64,000 nt of DNA from an uncultured Alphaproteobacteria bacterium (GTDB lineage Bacteria > Pseudomonadota > Alphaproteobacteria > RF32 > CAG-239), in NCBI GenBank assembly GCA_934270475.1, contig CAKQPS010000001.1, positions 248,001 through 312,000 of the forward strand, read 5' to 3'. A program made the position numbers and the translations under genes. A model generated the notes under the pieces. That model did no database searches. It saw only the letters and a program-made list of their open reading frames with translations, and had not been told where the DNA came from. Positions 41,277-50,182 of this stretch are shown here, piece after piece. Position 1 is the stretch's first letter, and the number at the start of each line of letters is the position of its first letter.

Positions 41277-41945
41277 TCATATTTCTAAAATTTCATCAAT
41301 TTTGTGACTGACAGCGTCTATGGTGCCGGTGCCGTCAACTGTACGCAACAGCCCGCGTTTTTCAAAAAACGGAATTGTCGGATATGTCAAAAGACGGTAG
41401 TTAACCAAACGATTTTGCACGGTGGCGCGGTTATCATCCTTGCGTCGACCGAACTCAGTTCCGCCGCAGACATCGCATACGCCGTAAACTTTAGGTTTTT
41501 GGAATTTGTCATGATAACCAGCGCCGCATTTTAAGCAAGAATAACGTCCTAAAATACGCTCCATAATGATTTCATCCGGTACTTGAATTTCTAATACGCA
41601 GGTTAATTTAATGCCTTTTTCGGCAAGCAGGCTTTCTAAAATTTCCGCTTGAGGCAGAGTACGCGGAAAACCGTCTAAAATAAACCCGTGTTCGCAATCC
41701 GGTTGACCGATACGATTGCGCACCATTTCAATAATCATTTCATCTGTGGCAAACTCGCCGCGGTCTAACAGTGCTTTCAAATCACGCCCTAAGGGAGTAT
41801 CCTGTGCGGCATACTCCCTTAACATTTCACCTGTCGACAAGTGGCAGATGTGCGTTTTTTCTTTCAAAATTCGAGCTTGCGTCCCTTTACCGCACCCCGG
41901 AGCGCCGGTAAATACGACATAAAGTCCTTTTTTGGCGTTAGACAT
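41277..41945 (-). CDS. adk: Adenylate kinase
   Basis: This 222-aa cytosolic enzyme interconverts AMP plus ATP and two ADP. The P-loop GAPGCGKGTQA is at about 15-25, followed by GFPRTLPQAE. The LID domain is of the zinc type, with two CxxC pairs (CLKC and CDVC). The start overlaps the secY stop by one base, so translation is coupled. In most bacteria adk follows secY inside the ribosomal-protein operon. Here no ribosomal gene is beside the pair. Confidence 0.97.
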   Translation of the reverse strand: MSNAKKGLYVVFTGAPGCGKGTQARILKEKTHICHLSTGEMLREYAAQDTPLGRDLKALLDRGEFATDEMIIEMVRNRIGQPDCEHGFILDGFPRTLPQAEILESLLAEKGIKLTCVLEIQVPDEIIMERILGRYSCLKCGAGYHDKFQKPKVYGVCDVCGGTEFGRRKDDNRATVQNRLVNYRLLTYPTIPFFEKRGLLRTVDGTGTIDAVSHKIDEILEI

Positions 41946-43294
41946 TAACGTCCTTTCCTTTTAATCAATGCGGCTTTTTTCAAAAGTCCCTCATATTGAT
42001 AAGCAATCAAATGGGATTGAATTTGACCGACAAAGTCCATAGTAACCTGTACCACGATAAGCAGGGTTGTACCACCCAAAACAAACGGCACGCCGACTTT
42101 GCTAATCAGCAGCTCCGGTAAAATGCAGAGGCATACCAAATAGATAGAAGCAATTACAGTTAAACGGGTAATTACATAATCCAAATATTCGGCAGTGTTT
42201 TTGCCCGGACGGATACCGGCAATAAAGCCGCCGTGTTTCTTTAAGTTATCTGCTGTTTCTTGCGGATTAAATACTACTGAAGTATAGAAAAACGTAAAGA
42301 ACAGAATTAAGAACGCATACAAGCCTAAATACATCGGCTGACCGTGTCCCAGCATTTGACTCAGACTTTGCACCCAAGACGGACCTTTTTCGGCTGACAA
42401 GTTAGCAATTGTGATTGGCAGCAGCAGCAAAGAGCTGGCAAAAATCGGAGGAATAACGCCGGTTGGGTTAATTTTCAATGGCAAATGAGAGCTTTCGGCT
42501 GCCATCATACGCATACCCATTTGACGCTTTGGATATTGAATAATGATTTTTCTTTGCGCTCTTTCCACAAATACAATCACATAAATCAAAGCCAATGCCA
42601 TAGCCAGCAGCATTATGATTGTGGTGATAGACATTTGTCCGGCACGACCCAATTCAAAGGTTTGCGCCAAAGCGTTCGGAATGTTGGCAATAATACCTAC
42701 GGTAATGATTAAAGAAGAACCGTTGCCGACGCCGCGTTGAGTGATTTGGTCGCCCAGCCATACAATGAACATTGTACCGCCAACCAAAGAGACGATGGTA
42801 GAAAATCTGAAGGCAAAACTGTCAATCATTACGGCTGAAGAACCGTTTGCACCGGAAACACTTTCCAAACCAACGGCAATACCATAACCTTGGATAATGG
42901 TAATCAGCACAGTCAAGCATTTTGTATAGTGGGTAATCTTGCGATGTCCGGCTTCACCTTCTTTTTTTAGAGCCATTAAAGACGGAATAACAGATTGTCC
43001 CAGCTGAACAATGATGGAAGCAGAGATGTACGGCATAATATTAAGAGCAAAAATCGTCATACGTTCCAACGCACCGCCGGAAAACATATTGAACATACCC
43101 AAAATACCGCCCTGATTACGGCTGAACATTTCCGCCAAAACGCTCGGGTTAATACCCGGAAGCGGAATATATGTTCCCAAACGGAAAATAATCAAAGCCC
43201 AAACCGTAAACCAAAGTCTTTTCTTCAGTTCATCGGCTTTGCTAAAGGCTGACATATCTATATTTGCCGCCATTCTTTCTGCTAATGATACCAT
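41945..43294 (-). CDS. secY: SecY, protein-conducting channel
   Basis: This 449-aa protein with ten transmembrane helices forms the SecYEG export pore. Visible landmarks are RLGTYIPLPGINP near the N-terminus, MFSGGALERMTIFALNIMPYISASI, the plug region, and GIRPGKNTAEYLDYVITRLT. Length is complete. Downstream is adk; upstream is an intergenic gap with its own promoter, not rplO. So the pair has been separated from the spc operon. Confidence 0.97.
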   Translation of the reverse strand: MVSLAERMAANIDMSAFSKADELKKRLWFTVWALIIFRLGTYIPLPGINPSVLAEMFSRNQGGILGMFNMFSGGALERMTIFALNIMPYISASIIVQLGQSVIPSLMALKKEGEAGHRKITHYTKCLTVLITIIQGYGIAVGLESVSGANGSSAVMIDSFAFRFSTIVSLVGGTMFIVWLGDQITQRGVGNGSSLIITVGIIANIPNALAQTFELGRAGQMSITTIIMLLAMALALIYVIVFVERAQRKIIIQYPKRQMGMRMMAAESSHLPLKINPTGVIPPIFASSLLLLPITIANLSAEKGPSWVQSLSQMLGHGQPMYLGLYAFLILFFTFFYTSVVFNPQETADNLKKHGGFIAGIRPGKNTAEYLDYVITRLTVIASIYLVCLCILPELLISKVGVPFVLGGTTLLIVVQVTMDFVGQIQSHLIAYQYEGLLKKAALIKRKGR

Positions 43295-43358
43295 TTTTTT
43301 ATCCTTAAAATTTTAAAAAACAAATCATAGGGTTATAAAAAACCCATTTGGTTTTAAT

Positions 43359-43386
43359 GTAATACACAAAAATAAATTTTTTGCAA
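43359..43386 (-). promoter_or_regulatory. Promoter for secY-adk
   Basis: On the minus strand TTGCAA and TATTAC are separated by 16 bp, about 65 bp before the secY ATG. Confidence 0.4.
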
Positions 43387-43444
43387 GAAATTTATCTTTA
43401 TCCTCAATTTTTATATGTTTTTGCACTGCCGCAGTGAATCAAAC

Positions 43445-44095
43445 TTAAAAATTCCAAATAGTTATGGCGCAGCGAGGCTCTTTTCCGCAACCGCATCCGG
43501 TTGTGGCGTCGGATAGCGGCATTTGCTTATTGGTGCAAACAGCGGATTTGTCTTTTGCCGTGCAGCTTGAAGCTGCCGTATATTGAAAACTTTTTATAGT
43601 GCTATCCATGGTTTTGGCATCAGCTGTGGCAATCACGCCGATTTTTTGGATGCCCCAATTTTTTGACATAATTTGCAAGCACGTGTCTTTAGGCAAAGAA
43701 TAATAAGTAACCAGAAAATCTGTTTCGGCTTTGTGGTTTTCAGAAGAAGAGTTTTTGCCGGTACTGACATTAACTGTGCCGCCGAATGGGTTGAATACTA
43801 TTAGAGTATTGTCTTTTTCTGAAGTCATATCTTCCGGAATTAACTTCATCTTTTTTGCCACTTTAGAGGATAAGCCTTTATAAGAACCATGCTGGCGCAA
43901 GCCTAAATTCTTTACGTTAGCAATGATTGTGGAAATTTGTTCAATGCATTGATTGGTTTTGTAGCTTTCCATAGCTTTTGAAAAACTGGCAATGCCGCCA
44001 ACCGACAGCACACCGATAATAGCCAGCACGCCAAGCATTTCTATCATAGAACGTCCATTTTCAGAATTTTTTGCATTTAATAACTGATAACTCAT
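43445..44095 (-). CDS. Prepilin-like protein A
   Basis: About 216 aa. The ATG at 44107 lies inside the GGAGGA ribosome site of the ATG at 44095, so the latter is chosen. A short leader ends in Gly14, then RSMIEMLGVLAIIGVLSVGG: a type IV prepilin/pseudopilin helix with Glu at +5. The +1 residue is Arg instead of the usual Phe or Met. The secreted part has two Cys pairs near the C-terminus (TGCGCGKEPRC). It faces a homologous gene across a 158-bp gap. A minor pilin or pseudopilin is likely; no assembly genes are in view. Confidence 0.8.
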   Translation of the reverse strand: MSYQLLNAKNSENGRSMIEMLGVLAIIGVLSVGGIASFSKAMESYKTNQCIEQISTIIANVKNLGLRQHGSYKGLSSKVAKKMKLIPEDMTSEKDNTLIVFNPFGGTVNVSTGKNSSSENHKAETDFLVTYYSLPKDTCLQIMSKNWGIQKIGVIATADAKTMDSTIKSFQYTAASSCTAKDKSAVCTNKQMPLSDATTGCGCGKEPRCAITIWNF

Positions 44096-44253
44096 AATTT
44101 CCTCCATAAGTTTTTTGATATTTTTTTAGCATATAGGGCAAGGCGGCGTCAAGTAGTATATACCTCAAGTTATAGATTATTTTTAGAAAAATTTAAGAAA
44201 TTAAAAAGTAAAATACAATCAGAATTTGATAAATTATTTTTTAGGAGAGAATA

Positions 44254-44925
44254 ATGGCGGCTAAAATAAATGCTTCCGGACGCTCAATGGTGGAAATGCT
44301 GGGCGTGCTAGCTATTTTCGGTTTACTTTCTGTAATCGGCATATCCGGATTTTCTAAGGCGATGACTAAATATAAAATAACAAAACTTACAGATGATATT
44401 GCAATGATTGTGGCAAATACCCGTACCAGATATTCTCAGCAAAATGACTATGAAGGATTGAATAATGCAAGCGCCATATCTATCGGCTTGGTTCCTAATG
44501 AAATGGTGAAATATAACGAAGACGGAACTTTAGAAGGAATTGTCAACGCTTATAACGGCAAGGTTTGGATAAGCGCGGCAAAAGCCAACAATGCCGACAC
44601 GGATAAAAAGTCGTTTGTGATTTCTTTTAACAGCTTGTCGCGTGAAGCCTGCATGGCTTTGGCTACCAATGATTGGGGTTCAGCCTATTCATCAGGTATT
44701 ATTGCGCTGCGTGCGGATAATGGTTCTATAGGAAATTCAGACGCAGAGGCTGCGGAAATTATGGAAAATGCAAATTATAATGAAGGCTGCGAAGGCGCTA
44801 CTTCTCCATATATAGCCTGCCCTGGTGGAAAAAATTTGGCAATTCCAATGCCGCCGCTGATTGCTGTGCAGGCTTGCAGCTGCAAAGGCAATGAATGTGC
44901 GGTTATTTTCAAATATCACCACTGA
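44254..44925 (+). CDS. Prepilin-like protein B
   Basis: This 223-aa protein has a leader ending at Gly9, then RSMVEMLGVLAIFGLLSVIG with Glu at +5. It is homologous to the divergent neighbour across the helix and the FSKAM-x-x-YK segment that follows, and both end in a Cys-rich tip (here QACSCKGNECAVIF). The rest is only loosely alike. A GGAGAG ribosome site precedes the ATG. It probably needs a prepilin peptidase encoded elsewhere. Whether it belongs to a pilus or a type II secretion system cannot be told. Confidence 0.8.
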   Translation: MAAKINASGRSMVEMLGVLAIFGLLSVIGISGFSKAMTKYKITKLTDDIAMIVANTRTRYSQQNDYEGLNNASAISIGLVPNEMVKYNEDGTLEGIVNAYNGKVWISAAKANNADTDKKSFVISFNSLSREACMALATNDWGSAYSSGIIALRADNGSIGNSDAEAAEIMENANYNEGCEGATSPYIACPGGKNLAIPMPPLIAVQACSCKGNECAVIFKYHH

Positions 44926-44950
44926 TTAAATGTTAAAGTTTGCAAGATAA

Positions 44951-44976
44951 TAGCCTTTGAGTAAAATCAAAGGCTA
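44951..44976 (+). terminator. Terminator after prepilin-like gene B
   Basis: A 10-bp perfect stem (TAGCCTTTGA and its complement) with a 6-nt loop is followed by TATATTTT. Confidence 0.75.
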
Positions 44977-44996
44977 TATATTTTGCAATAAAAAGA

Positions 44997-45022
44997 GCAT
45001 CAAAGATATGAATCTTTGATGC
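44997..45022 (-). terminator. Terminator after nusG
   Basis: A 10-bp perfect stem (GCATCAAAGA and its complement) with a 6-nt loop. On the minus strand it is followed by TCTTTTT. Confidence 0.8.
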
Positions 45023-45060
45023 CTTTAACAACAATCAATAATCGAAAGGAGTTTGTTGTC

Positions 45061-45597
45061 TTATCCAGAAATTTTCTCTACCTGAGAAAATTCCAATTCT
45101 ACTGGAGTATAACGTCCAAAAATTGAAACCGAAACTTTTAAGCGGTTCTTTTCGGTGTCGATGTCTTCGACAATGCCAACAAAAGAGGCAAACGGACCGT
45201 CAATTACGCGGATTTGTTCGCCGGTTTCAAAGTTAACATTGGTTTGCGGACGTTCCAAACCTTCTTGAACTTGGTTCATAATCTTTTGAACTTCAGCATC
45301 GGTAATCGGCTGCGGTTTGTTACGACTGCCCAAGAAACCGCTGACGCGCGGAGTGTTCTTTACTACCAGCCAAGTTTCATCGGTCAATTCCATTTTAACT
45401 AAAATGTAGCCAGGGAAAAATTTGTGTTCTGCATTTACTTTAGCGCCTTTGCGGATTTCTACCACATTTTCGGTTGGCACAAAAACTTCAAGAATTTTGT
45501 CGTCCATTTTTTTCAAAGTTGCTTGTTCTCTTAATGATTCGGCAACTTTCTTTTCTGAACCTGAATAAACATTTACAACATACCAGCGAGCAGTCAT
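45061..45597 (-). CDS. nusG: NusG, transcription elongation factor
   Basis: This 178-aa protein has an NGN domain (about 1-110) with RWYVVNVYSGSEKKVAESL and FPGYILVKMELTDETWLVVKN. A C-terminal KOW domain (about 125-178) includes IRVIDGPFASFVGIVEDID. NusG couples RNA polymerase to ribosomes or Rho. It lies 11 bp after secE, as in most bacteria. The operon then ends at a terminator instead of running into rplK-rplA-rplJ-rplL. Confidence 0.97.
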   Translation of the reverse strand: MTARWYVVNVYSGSEKKVAESLREQATLKKMDDKILEVFVPTENVVEIRKGAKVNAEHKFFPGYILVKMELTDETWLVVKNTPRVSGFLGSRNKPQPITDAEVQKIMNQVQEGLERPQTNVNFETGEQIRVIDGPFASFVGIVEDIDTEKNRLKVSVSIFGRYTPVELEFSQVEKISG

Positions 45598-45608
45598 TAG
45601 TTAAACTC

Positions 45609-45800
45609 CTATCCTAACATCAAAATTTTATCTACGCCCCAAGCCAAAACGGCGTCTACCACAAAGAAAAACACCGTAGCGATTGCTACTAAGGTAACAA
45701 CCATAGCACAAGTCGGCACTACTTCTTTTTTTGTAGGCCAAGTAACTTTCTTAACTTCCTGCTTAACCTGACGCAGAAACTGAATCGGACTAATACTCAT
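45609..45800 (-). CDS. secE: SecE, translocase subunit
   Basis: This short 63-aa SecE has one transmembrane helix (about 35-57). It is preceded by the conserved cytosolic motif FLRQVKQEVKKVTWPTKKEV. The start ATG 45800 is chosen because the longer open frame would begin inside the promoter at 45862-45890. SecE clamps the two halves of SecY. It is cotranscribed with nusG. Confidence 0.93.
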   Translation of the reverse strand: MSISPIQFLRQVKQEVKKVTWPTKKEVVPTCAMVVTLVAIATVFFFVVDAVLAWGVDKILMLG

Positions 45801-45861
45801 TTCAAACCTTTTCAAACTTAAATTGACAGAGCGTGAGGGCACGCTCCAGCTTATTGCCGCT

Positions 45862-45890
45862 AACATATTAAATTATTTATTATCTGTCAA
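45862..45890 (-). promoter_or_regulatory. Promoter for secE-nusG
   Basis: On the minus strand a perfect TTGACA and a TATGTT are separated by 17 bp, about 60 bp before the secE ATG. Confidence 0.6.
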
Positions 45891-45940
45891 TAAGATAATT
45901 GCAGTTTTAGCACTATTAAAAATAGGAAAACTGACTGATG

Positions 45941-46534
45941 CTATAATTCTTTACGGGCGGAAAGGGCAAGCTGAATAGTGCCATCATCCATATAATCCAG
46001 CTCGGCGCCAAGCGGAATGCCCTGCGCCAAAGTGGTAACTTTAACCGGAAATTCTTTTAGCCGCGATAACAAGTAGTGGGCGGTGATTTGTCCGTCGATT
46101 GTTGCCGGCAGGGCTAAAATAACTTCTTTAATAACGCCGTTCGGCAAACGAGAAAATAAGCCTTCAATATTTAAATCATCAGGCGTTACTCCGTCAAGAG
46201 CCGAGAGAATGCCGCCTAAAACATGATATTGACCGCGATAAAGCCCGACACGCTCCATTGCCCATAAATCTGCCACATCTTGAACCACGCATACAGTTTC
46301 GCGGTCACGGGCGGAATCCCGACAAACCGAACATGGCTCGGTTGTGTCAAAGTTTCCGCATACCGGACATTTTTTTACATTGTCAGCCACTTCCTGCAAA
46401 GCGGAAATTAGCGGCAGCAGAGCGGTTTCTTTCTTTTTCAGCAGCTGTAAAACAATGCGCCGCGCCGAGCGGGTGCCCAGCGCCGGAAGTTTGGCAATGA
46501 TTTTGGTCAGCTTTTCTATTTCTTTACCTTGCAC
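45941..46534 (-). CDS. recR: RecR, recombination mediator
   Basis: This 197-aa protein has a helix-hairpin-helix start (KLPALGTRSARRIVLQLL), a C4 zinc finger (CPVCGNFDTTEPCSVC) and a Toprim domain with CVVQDVADLWAMER. It ends with LAQGIPLGAELDYMDDGT. RecR works with RecO/RecF to load RecA on gapped DNA. It is last in the dnaX-ybaB-recR operon, a conserved order. Confidence 0.97.
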   Translation of the reverse strand: MQGKEIEKLTKIIAKLPALGTRSARRIVLQLLKKKETALLPLISALQEVADNVKKCPVCGNFDTTEPCSVCRDSARDRETVCVVQDVADLWAMERVGLYRGQYHVLGGILSALDGVTPDDLNIEGLFSRLPNGVIKEVILALPATIDGQITAHYLLSRLKEFPVKVTTLAQGIPLGAELDYMDDGTIQLALSARKEL

Positions 46535-46550
46535 GGCAGCGCCTCAAACC

Positions 46551-46871
46551 TTAAAACGGCAGTTTCAAACCGCCCAAGCCAATACCGTTGGTGGCTTCTT
46601 TCATACCTTCTTCCATCATGGCGTCAACTTTTTGATGAGCATCGTTGTATGCAGCCAAAATCAAATCTTCTAAAACATCAACTTCTTCGGCGTTCATCAA
46701 TGACTTGTCAATGCTGATTTTTTTCATTTCGGATTTGCCGTTCAGCACTACTTTGACCAAGTTGCCGCCGCTGACGCCTTCTTTTTCTTCCTGCGCCAAT
46801 TTGGCTTGAGTTTCCTGCATTTTGCGCTGCATTTGCTGAGCTTGTTTCATAATTCCTTGAATGTTTAACAT
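46551..46871 (-). CDS. ybaB: YbaB/EbfC nucleoid-associated protein
   Basis: This 106-aa DNA-binding protein of the YbaB/EbfC family dimerises into a tweezer shape. The coiled-coil N-terminus (IMKQAQQMQRKMQETQAKL) and the strand VKVVLNGKSEMKKISIDKSL are typical. It starts directly after the dnaX stop and lies upstream of recR, the standard context. Confidence 0.95.
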   Translation of the reverse strand: MLNIQGIMKQAQQMQRKMQETQAKLAQEEKEGVSGGNLVKVVLNGKSEMKKISIDKSLMNAEEVDVLEDLILAAYNDAHQKVDAMMEEGMKEATNGIGLGGLKLPF

Positions 46872-48584
46872 TTAATTATCCTCATCATCATAAGTTTCAG
46901 AATTTTCTTCCGGAACAATGAAATCTGCCGCTTCTTCATTTTCGGCGTCTTCAACTGCTTTCCGGATAACGGTTTCTATTTTAGCACCATTAAATTCGCT
47001 AAGTATAGCTTTTACTAACGGATATTCAGAGATATTTTTCTTGTCGCGTTCCAGCTCTTTGGTTTCTTTATATGCCAAAGTTTCTCCCAGCGGTTCGTAA
47101 TCTATGTCTATAATCCAAGAAACGCCGGTTTCTTTGGCTAAAAATTTGCGTAAGTTGGTAATTAAATCTTTATCGGCTTTTTCGGAAAGAGCAATTCTCA
47201 TTCTGCCGGCGGCAAATTCTTTGAACGACATATCGTTTTTGACGGCATAAAGCAGCAGCATTTGTCTTTTGGCGTTGAGCAATTTAGCTAATTCTTCCGG
47301 AGTAGAAAGTTCAAACCCGCCGTCATCAGTCAGTTCGGAGGTAATATGACTTTCAGTGCCTGCCGGAGCAGCGGTTGTCGCCGTTAATACAATTTTATTG
47401 GGAGCGGCAGATTTATTCAGTCCTGATTTTTTTTTTAATTCCTTCAGAAGGTCTGTAGGAGTCGGCATATTAGCTGAGTAGGCTATGCGCATTAGTATCA
47501 TTTCCAGCGCGTCTATCTGCACGTTGGCGTATTGCAGCTCGCTGATGCCTTTGATTAGCATTTGCCAAATCTTAGAAAGAATCGCTATCGGCGCGGCATT
47601 CAGCTTTTTGCACATCTCGCGGTCAGTTTCGCTGATTGCCGAATCGTTGAGATAATCAGGCAGAATTTTGACCTTTGCCAAAAGATGGGTTATATCAACC
47701 AAATCTTGAATAATCAGCATAGGAGTTGCACCGTCGGTATATAGCTGATGCAGAATTTGCAGCACCTCGGCAACATTGCCTTCCAGCAGCTTTTCATACA
47801 TGGAAAATGTTTGCTGTCGGTCTGCCAAACCCAACATATTTTTAACGGTTTCAGCGTCAATTTTGCCGTTTCCAAGAACTATAGCTTGGTCGAGCATAGA
47901 AAGACCATCACGCGCCGAACCGTCCGCAGCGCGGGCAACGGCATGCAAAGCTTCGTCTTCGGCTTCAATGTTTTCGGCGGTCAAAACTTTATGGAATAAC
48001 TTTACCAAAGTTTCAATACTGATACGCTGCAAATCAAAGCGCTGGCAGCGTGACAGAATAGTAACCGGAACTTTGCGAATCTCGGTTGTGGCAAAAATAA
48101 ACATTACATGAGCTGGCGGCTCTTCCAGCGTTTTCAACAGAGCGTTAAACGCACTTTTAGAAAGCATATGGACTTCGTCGATTATGTATACTTTATAGCG
48201 CGCCATGGTTGGCTTATAGCGTACGCCGTCCAAAATTTCACGCATATCGTCAACACCGGTTTTTGAAGCGGCGTCAAGTTCTATCACATCAATATGCCGG
48301 TCAGCGGCAATAGCCTTGCAATTTTCACATTCGCCGCAAGGGTGAATGGTTGGTCCGCCTTTGCCGTCCGGTCCGGTGCAGTTTATAGCACGGGCAATCA
48401 AACGGGCGGTGGTGGTTTTTCCAACTCCGCGGATACCAGTCAGAATATAGGCATGATGCAGGCGGTTGTTTTGAATGGCGTTAGTCAAAGTTTGCACCAG
48501 CGCGTCCTGCCCCAGCAAATCTTCAAAAGTCTGCGGGCGGTATTTGCGCGCCAAAGCTACATATTGTGTGTTGTTATCAGCCAT
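46872..48584 (-). CDS. dnaX: DnaX, DNA polymerase III tau (and possibly gamma) subunit
   Basis: This clamp-loader ATPase is about 570 aa from ATG 48584; a TTG three codons upstream is less likely. Walker A GIRGVGKTTTA is at about 50-60, the zinc-site cysteines at 69, 83, 86 and 89, then VYIIDEVHML and TTEIRKVPVTILSRC. The tau tail follows after about 390. At codons 383-386 the coding strand reads TTA followed by nine A (ten A in a row), with an AAGGA motif just upstream. Both other frames stop within five codons, which is the layout of a gamma-producing slippage site. SRP RNA lies upstream; ybaB and recR follow. Confidence 0.96.
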   Translation of the reverse strand: MADNNTQYVALARKYRPQTFEDLLGQDALVQTLTNAIQNNRLHHAYILTGIRGVGKTTTARLIARAINCTGPDGKGGPTIHPCGECENCKAIAADRHIDVIELDAASKTGVDDMREILDGVRYKPTMARYKVYIIDEVHMLSKSAFNALLKTLEEPPAHVMFIFATTEIRKVPVTILSRCQRFDLQRISIETLVKLFHKVLTAENIEAEDEALHAVARAADGSARDGLSMLDQAIVLGNGKIDAETVKNMLGLADRQQTFSMYEKLLEGNVAEVLQILHQLYTDGATPMLIIQDLVDITHLLAKVKILPDYLNDSAISETDREMCKKLNAAPIAILSKIWQMLIKGISELQYANVQIDALEMILMRIAYSANMPTPTDLLKELKKKSGLNKSAAPNKIVLTATTAAPAGTESHITSELTDDGGFELSTPEELAKLLNAKRQMLLLYAVKNDMSFKEFAAGRMRIALSEKADKDLITNLRKFLAKETGVSWIIDIDYEPLGETLAYKETKELERDKKNISEYPLVKAILSEFNGAKIETVIRKAVEDAENEEAADFIVPEENSETYDDEDN

Positions 48585-48604
48585 TCTTTTCAAAACTCAT
48601 AAAG

Positions 48605-48692
48605 GCGAAGGAACTCAGACCTTGTAATCACCGTTACGGCTGCTTTCTTCCGAACCTGACCGAGTTGGCGGCTTTTCAATCCTGAGTCCTTC
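48605..48692 (-). ncRNA. ffs: SRP (4.5S-type) RNA
   Basis: On the minus strand the conserved domain IV reads GTCAGGTTCGGAAGAAAGCA, with the GGAA tetraloop and the asymmetric internal loop. The ends pair as GGACTCAG with CTGAGTTCC, giving a hairpin of about 80-90 nt. A TATAAT box sits at 48694-48699 on the minus strand. It scaffolds Ffh for membrane-protein targeting. Placement directly before dnaX is common. End positions are approximate. Confidence 0.9.
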
Positions 48693-48752
48693 ATTATAAA
48701 ATACTTCTTTATAATGGGCATATTTCCAGATTTTGCAAGCAAAAAAATTGAC

Positions 48753-50114
48753 TTATTGCATGTTTAGCAAAATTTGGCGCAGCTCATCAGCATTTTTGCC
48801 GTAAATTTGCGGCATGTAAAAATCTGCAGCGCCGTTTTGGGCATAGGCTGGATTGGCAGTATAAAACTTATTGCTTGCCGGTTCCAATATCTGCGGACCG
48901 TTTGCTGTAACTTTTACAATATCCAAACCATGTTCATTTTTACCGTTGGCAAAAATCCGGAAAGCTCCGCTCATACCATAAAAGCCGTCCAAAGAAGTAA
49001 TAGCTTCCTTTAAATAGTCTTTGTCTTTGTGCGATAAGGCAGAAGACAAAGCAACGGCGTCATAAGCGAAAATGCTTAAATCATTGGAACGCTGACCAAA
49101 CATTTCATAGTATTTTTGTTTGTAGCGGGCTAAACGCGCCATGGACATAACCGGATATACGGCGCCGTACAGTTCGGTTTCTTTGCTTAAATTTGTGTTT
49201 CCCCAAACCGAAGTGCCTAAAAACAGAACTTCAGGCGCAGCCACATCATAGTAGCTGAACATAGAAGTTATGGCTTTTAAGCGGTTTCCGAATTCCGGCA
49301 CCAGCAGAGCGTCAAAATCCAAAGGTGCGATTTCTTCTTCGGTTTTAGCCTCATCTTTTTCATTAGGCTTAACTTTTCGCTGCGAAGCGGCAACGCGCGC
49401 CGAACCGGTAATTTGAGCGGCAAGCTTTGTAAAATCCATACTGTCAGGAGCATAGAAACCTACTTTTACTATGGACGCGCCGTGCAGCTGCGCCGCATTC
49501 ATGGCGGCTTTAAACATATTTATACCGCTTTGGTTATCTGGCAGCACAATCGCCAGTTTCAAACGTCCTTTAGACACGGCATAGCGGATTGTTCTTTCTA
49601 TTTGCTCTTCATTTAAAAGTCCCATAGTGTAGATGCCGTCTTGCAAAACATTAGGCGCGGTTGAAAAAGAAATAACCGGAATTTCCTCATTTTTGGCAGT
49701 GCTGCTGATAGCGGCAACTTCTTCGCCGAGCAGCGGACCGACAATTAAATCGCTTTTGGCGTTGATAGCGTTTTCAACTGCCACGCGGGCGCCGGACGTG
49801 GTGCCTTTGGTGTCATAAAATTGCACCAGCAGATTATTATTGTTTAAGTCGCCGACAGCCATCATAGCGGCATTTTTCATATTTTGCCCCATGTCGCCGA
49901 TTTTACCGGTCAGAGGCAAAAGCATGGCTACACGGAAACTTTCGTCGTTGCCCAAATCCACATGAGAATAATCGGTCATATCAACAGTGTTTTGGGGCAG
50001 ACTGTTTTGATAATTAAAAGTTTGCTGCGGCATAGGTTCGGTGCGTTCAATCAGACCGCAGCCGCCGATAATAAACAATAAAAACAGGGCGCTTATTTTT
50101 TTTAACACTTGCAT
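48753..50114 (-). CDS. LpoA-like lipoprotein (penicillin-binding protein activator)
   Basis: This 453-aa lipoprotein has its lipobox at IIGGC (Cys19). The rest is a type-1 periplasmic-binding fold, with FRVAMLLPLTGKIGDMGQNMKNAAMMA and SDLIVGPLLGEEVAA. It matches the C-terminal half of LpoA (LppC family), which activates the synthase PBP1A from the outer membrane. The TPR-like N-terminal half of enteric LpoA is absent. Divergence from rsmI-yraN is the conserved arrangement seen around lpoA in many Proteobacteria. A ligand-binding role in peptidoglycan recycling is an alternative. Confidence 0.82.
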   Translation of the reverse strand: MQVLKKISALFLLFIIGGCGLIERTEPMPQQTFNYQNSLPQNTVDMTDYSHVDLGNDESFRVAMLLPLTGKIGDMGQNMKNAAMMAVGDLNNNNLLVQFYDTKGTTSGARVAVENAINAKSDLIVGPLLGEEVAAISSTAKNEEIPVISFSTAPNVLQDGIYTMGLLNEEQIERTIRYAVSKGRLKLAIVLPDNQSGINMFKAAMNAAQLHGASIVKVGFYAPDSMDFTKLAAQITGSARVAASQRKVKPNEKDEAKTEEEIAPLDFDALLVPEFGNRLKAITSMFSYYDVAAPEVLFLGTSVWGNTNLSKETELYGAVYPVMSMARLARYKQKYYEMFGQRSNDLSIFAYDAVALSSALSHKDKDYLKEAITSLDGFYGMSGAFRIFANGKNEHGLDIVKVTANGPQILEPASNKFYTANPAYAQNGAADFYMPQIYGKNADELRQILLNMQ

Positions 50115-50182
50115 TTTTCCTTAAAATATAAAACAATATCTAAAGTAATAATGCTTAAACTTGTTTTTGTAAAGTGAATTTG

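Noticed and set aside
45801..45866. Longer secE start at 45866
   Set aside because: That start lies inside a near-perfect promoter (TTGACA-17-TATGTT) and would precede any possible transcript start. ATG 45800 gives a normal SecE.
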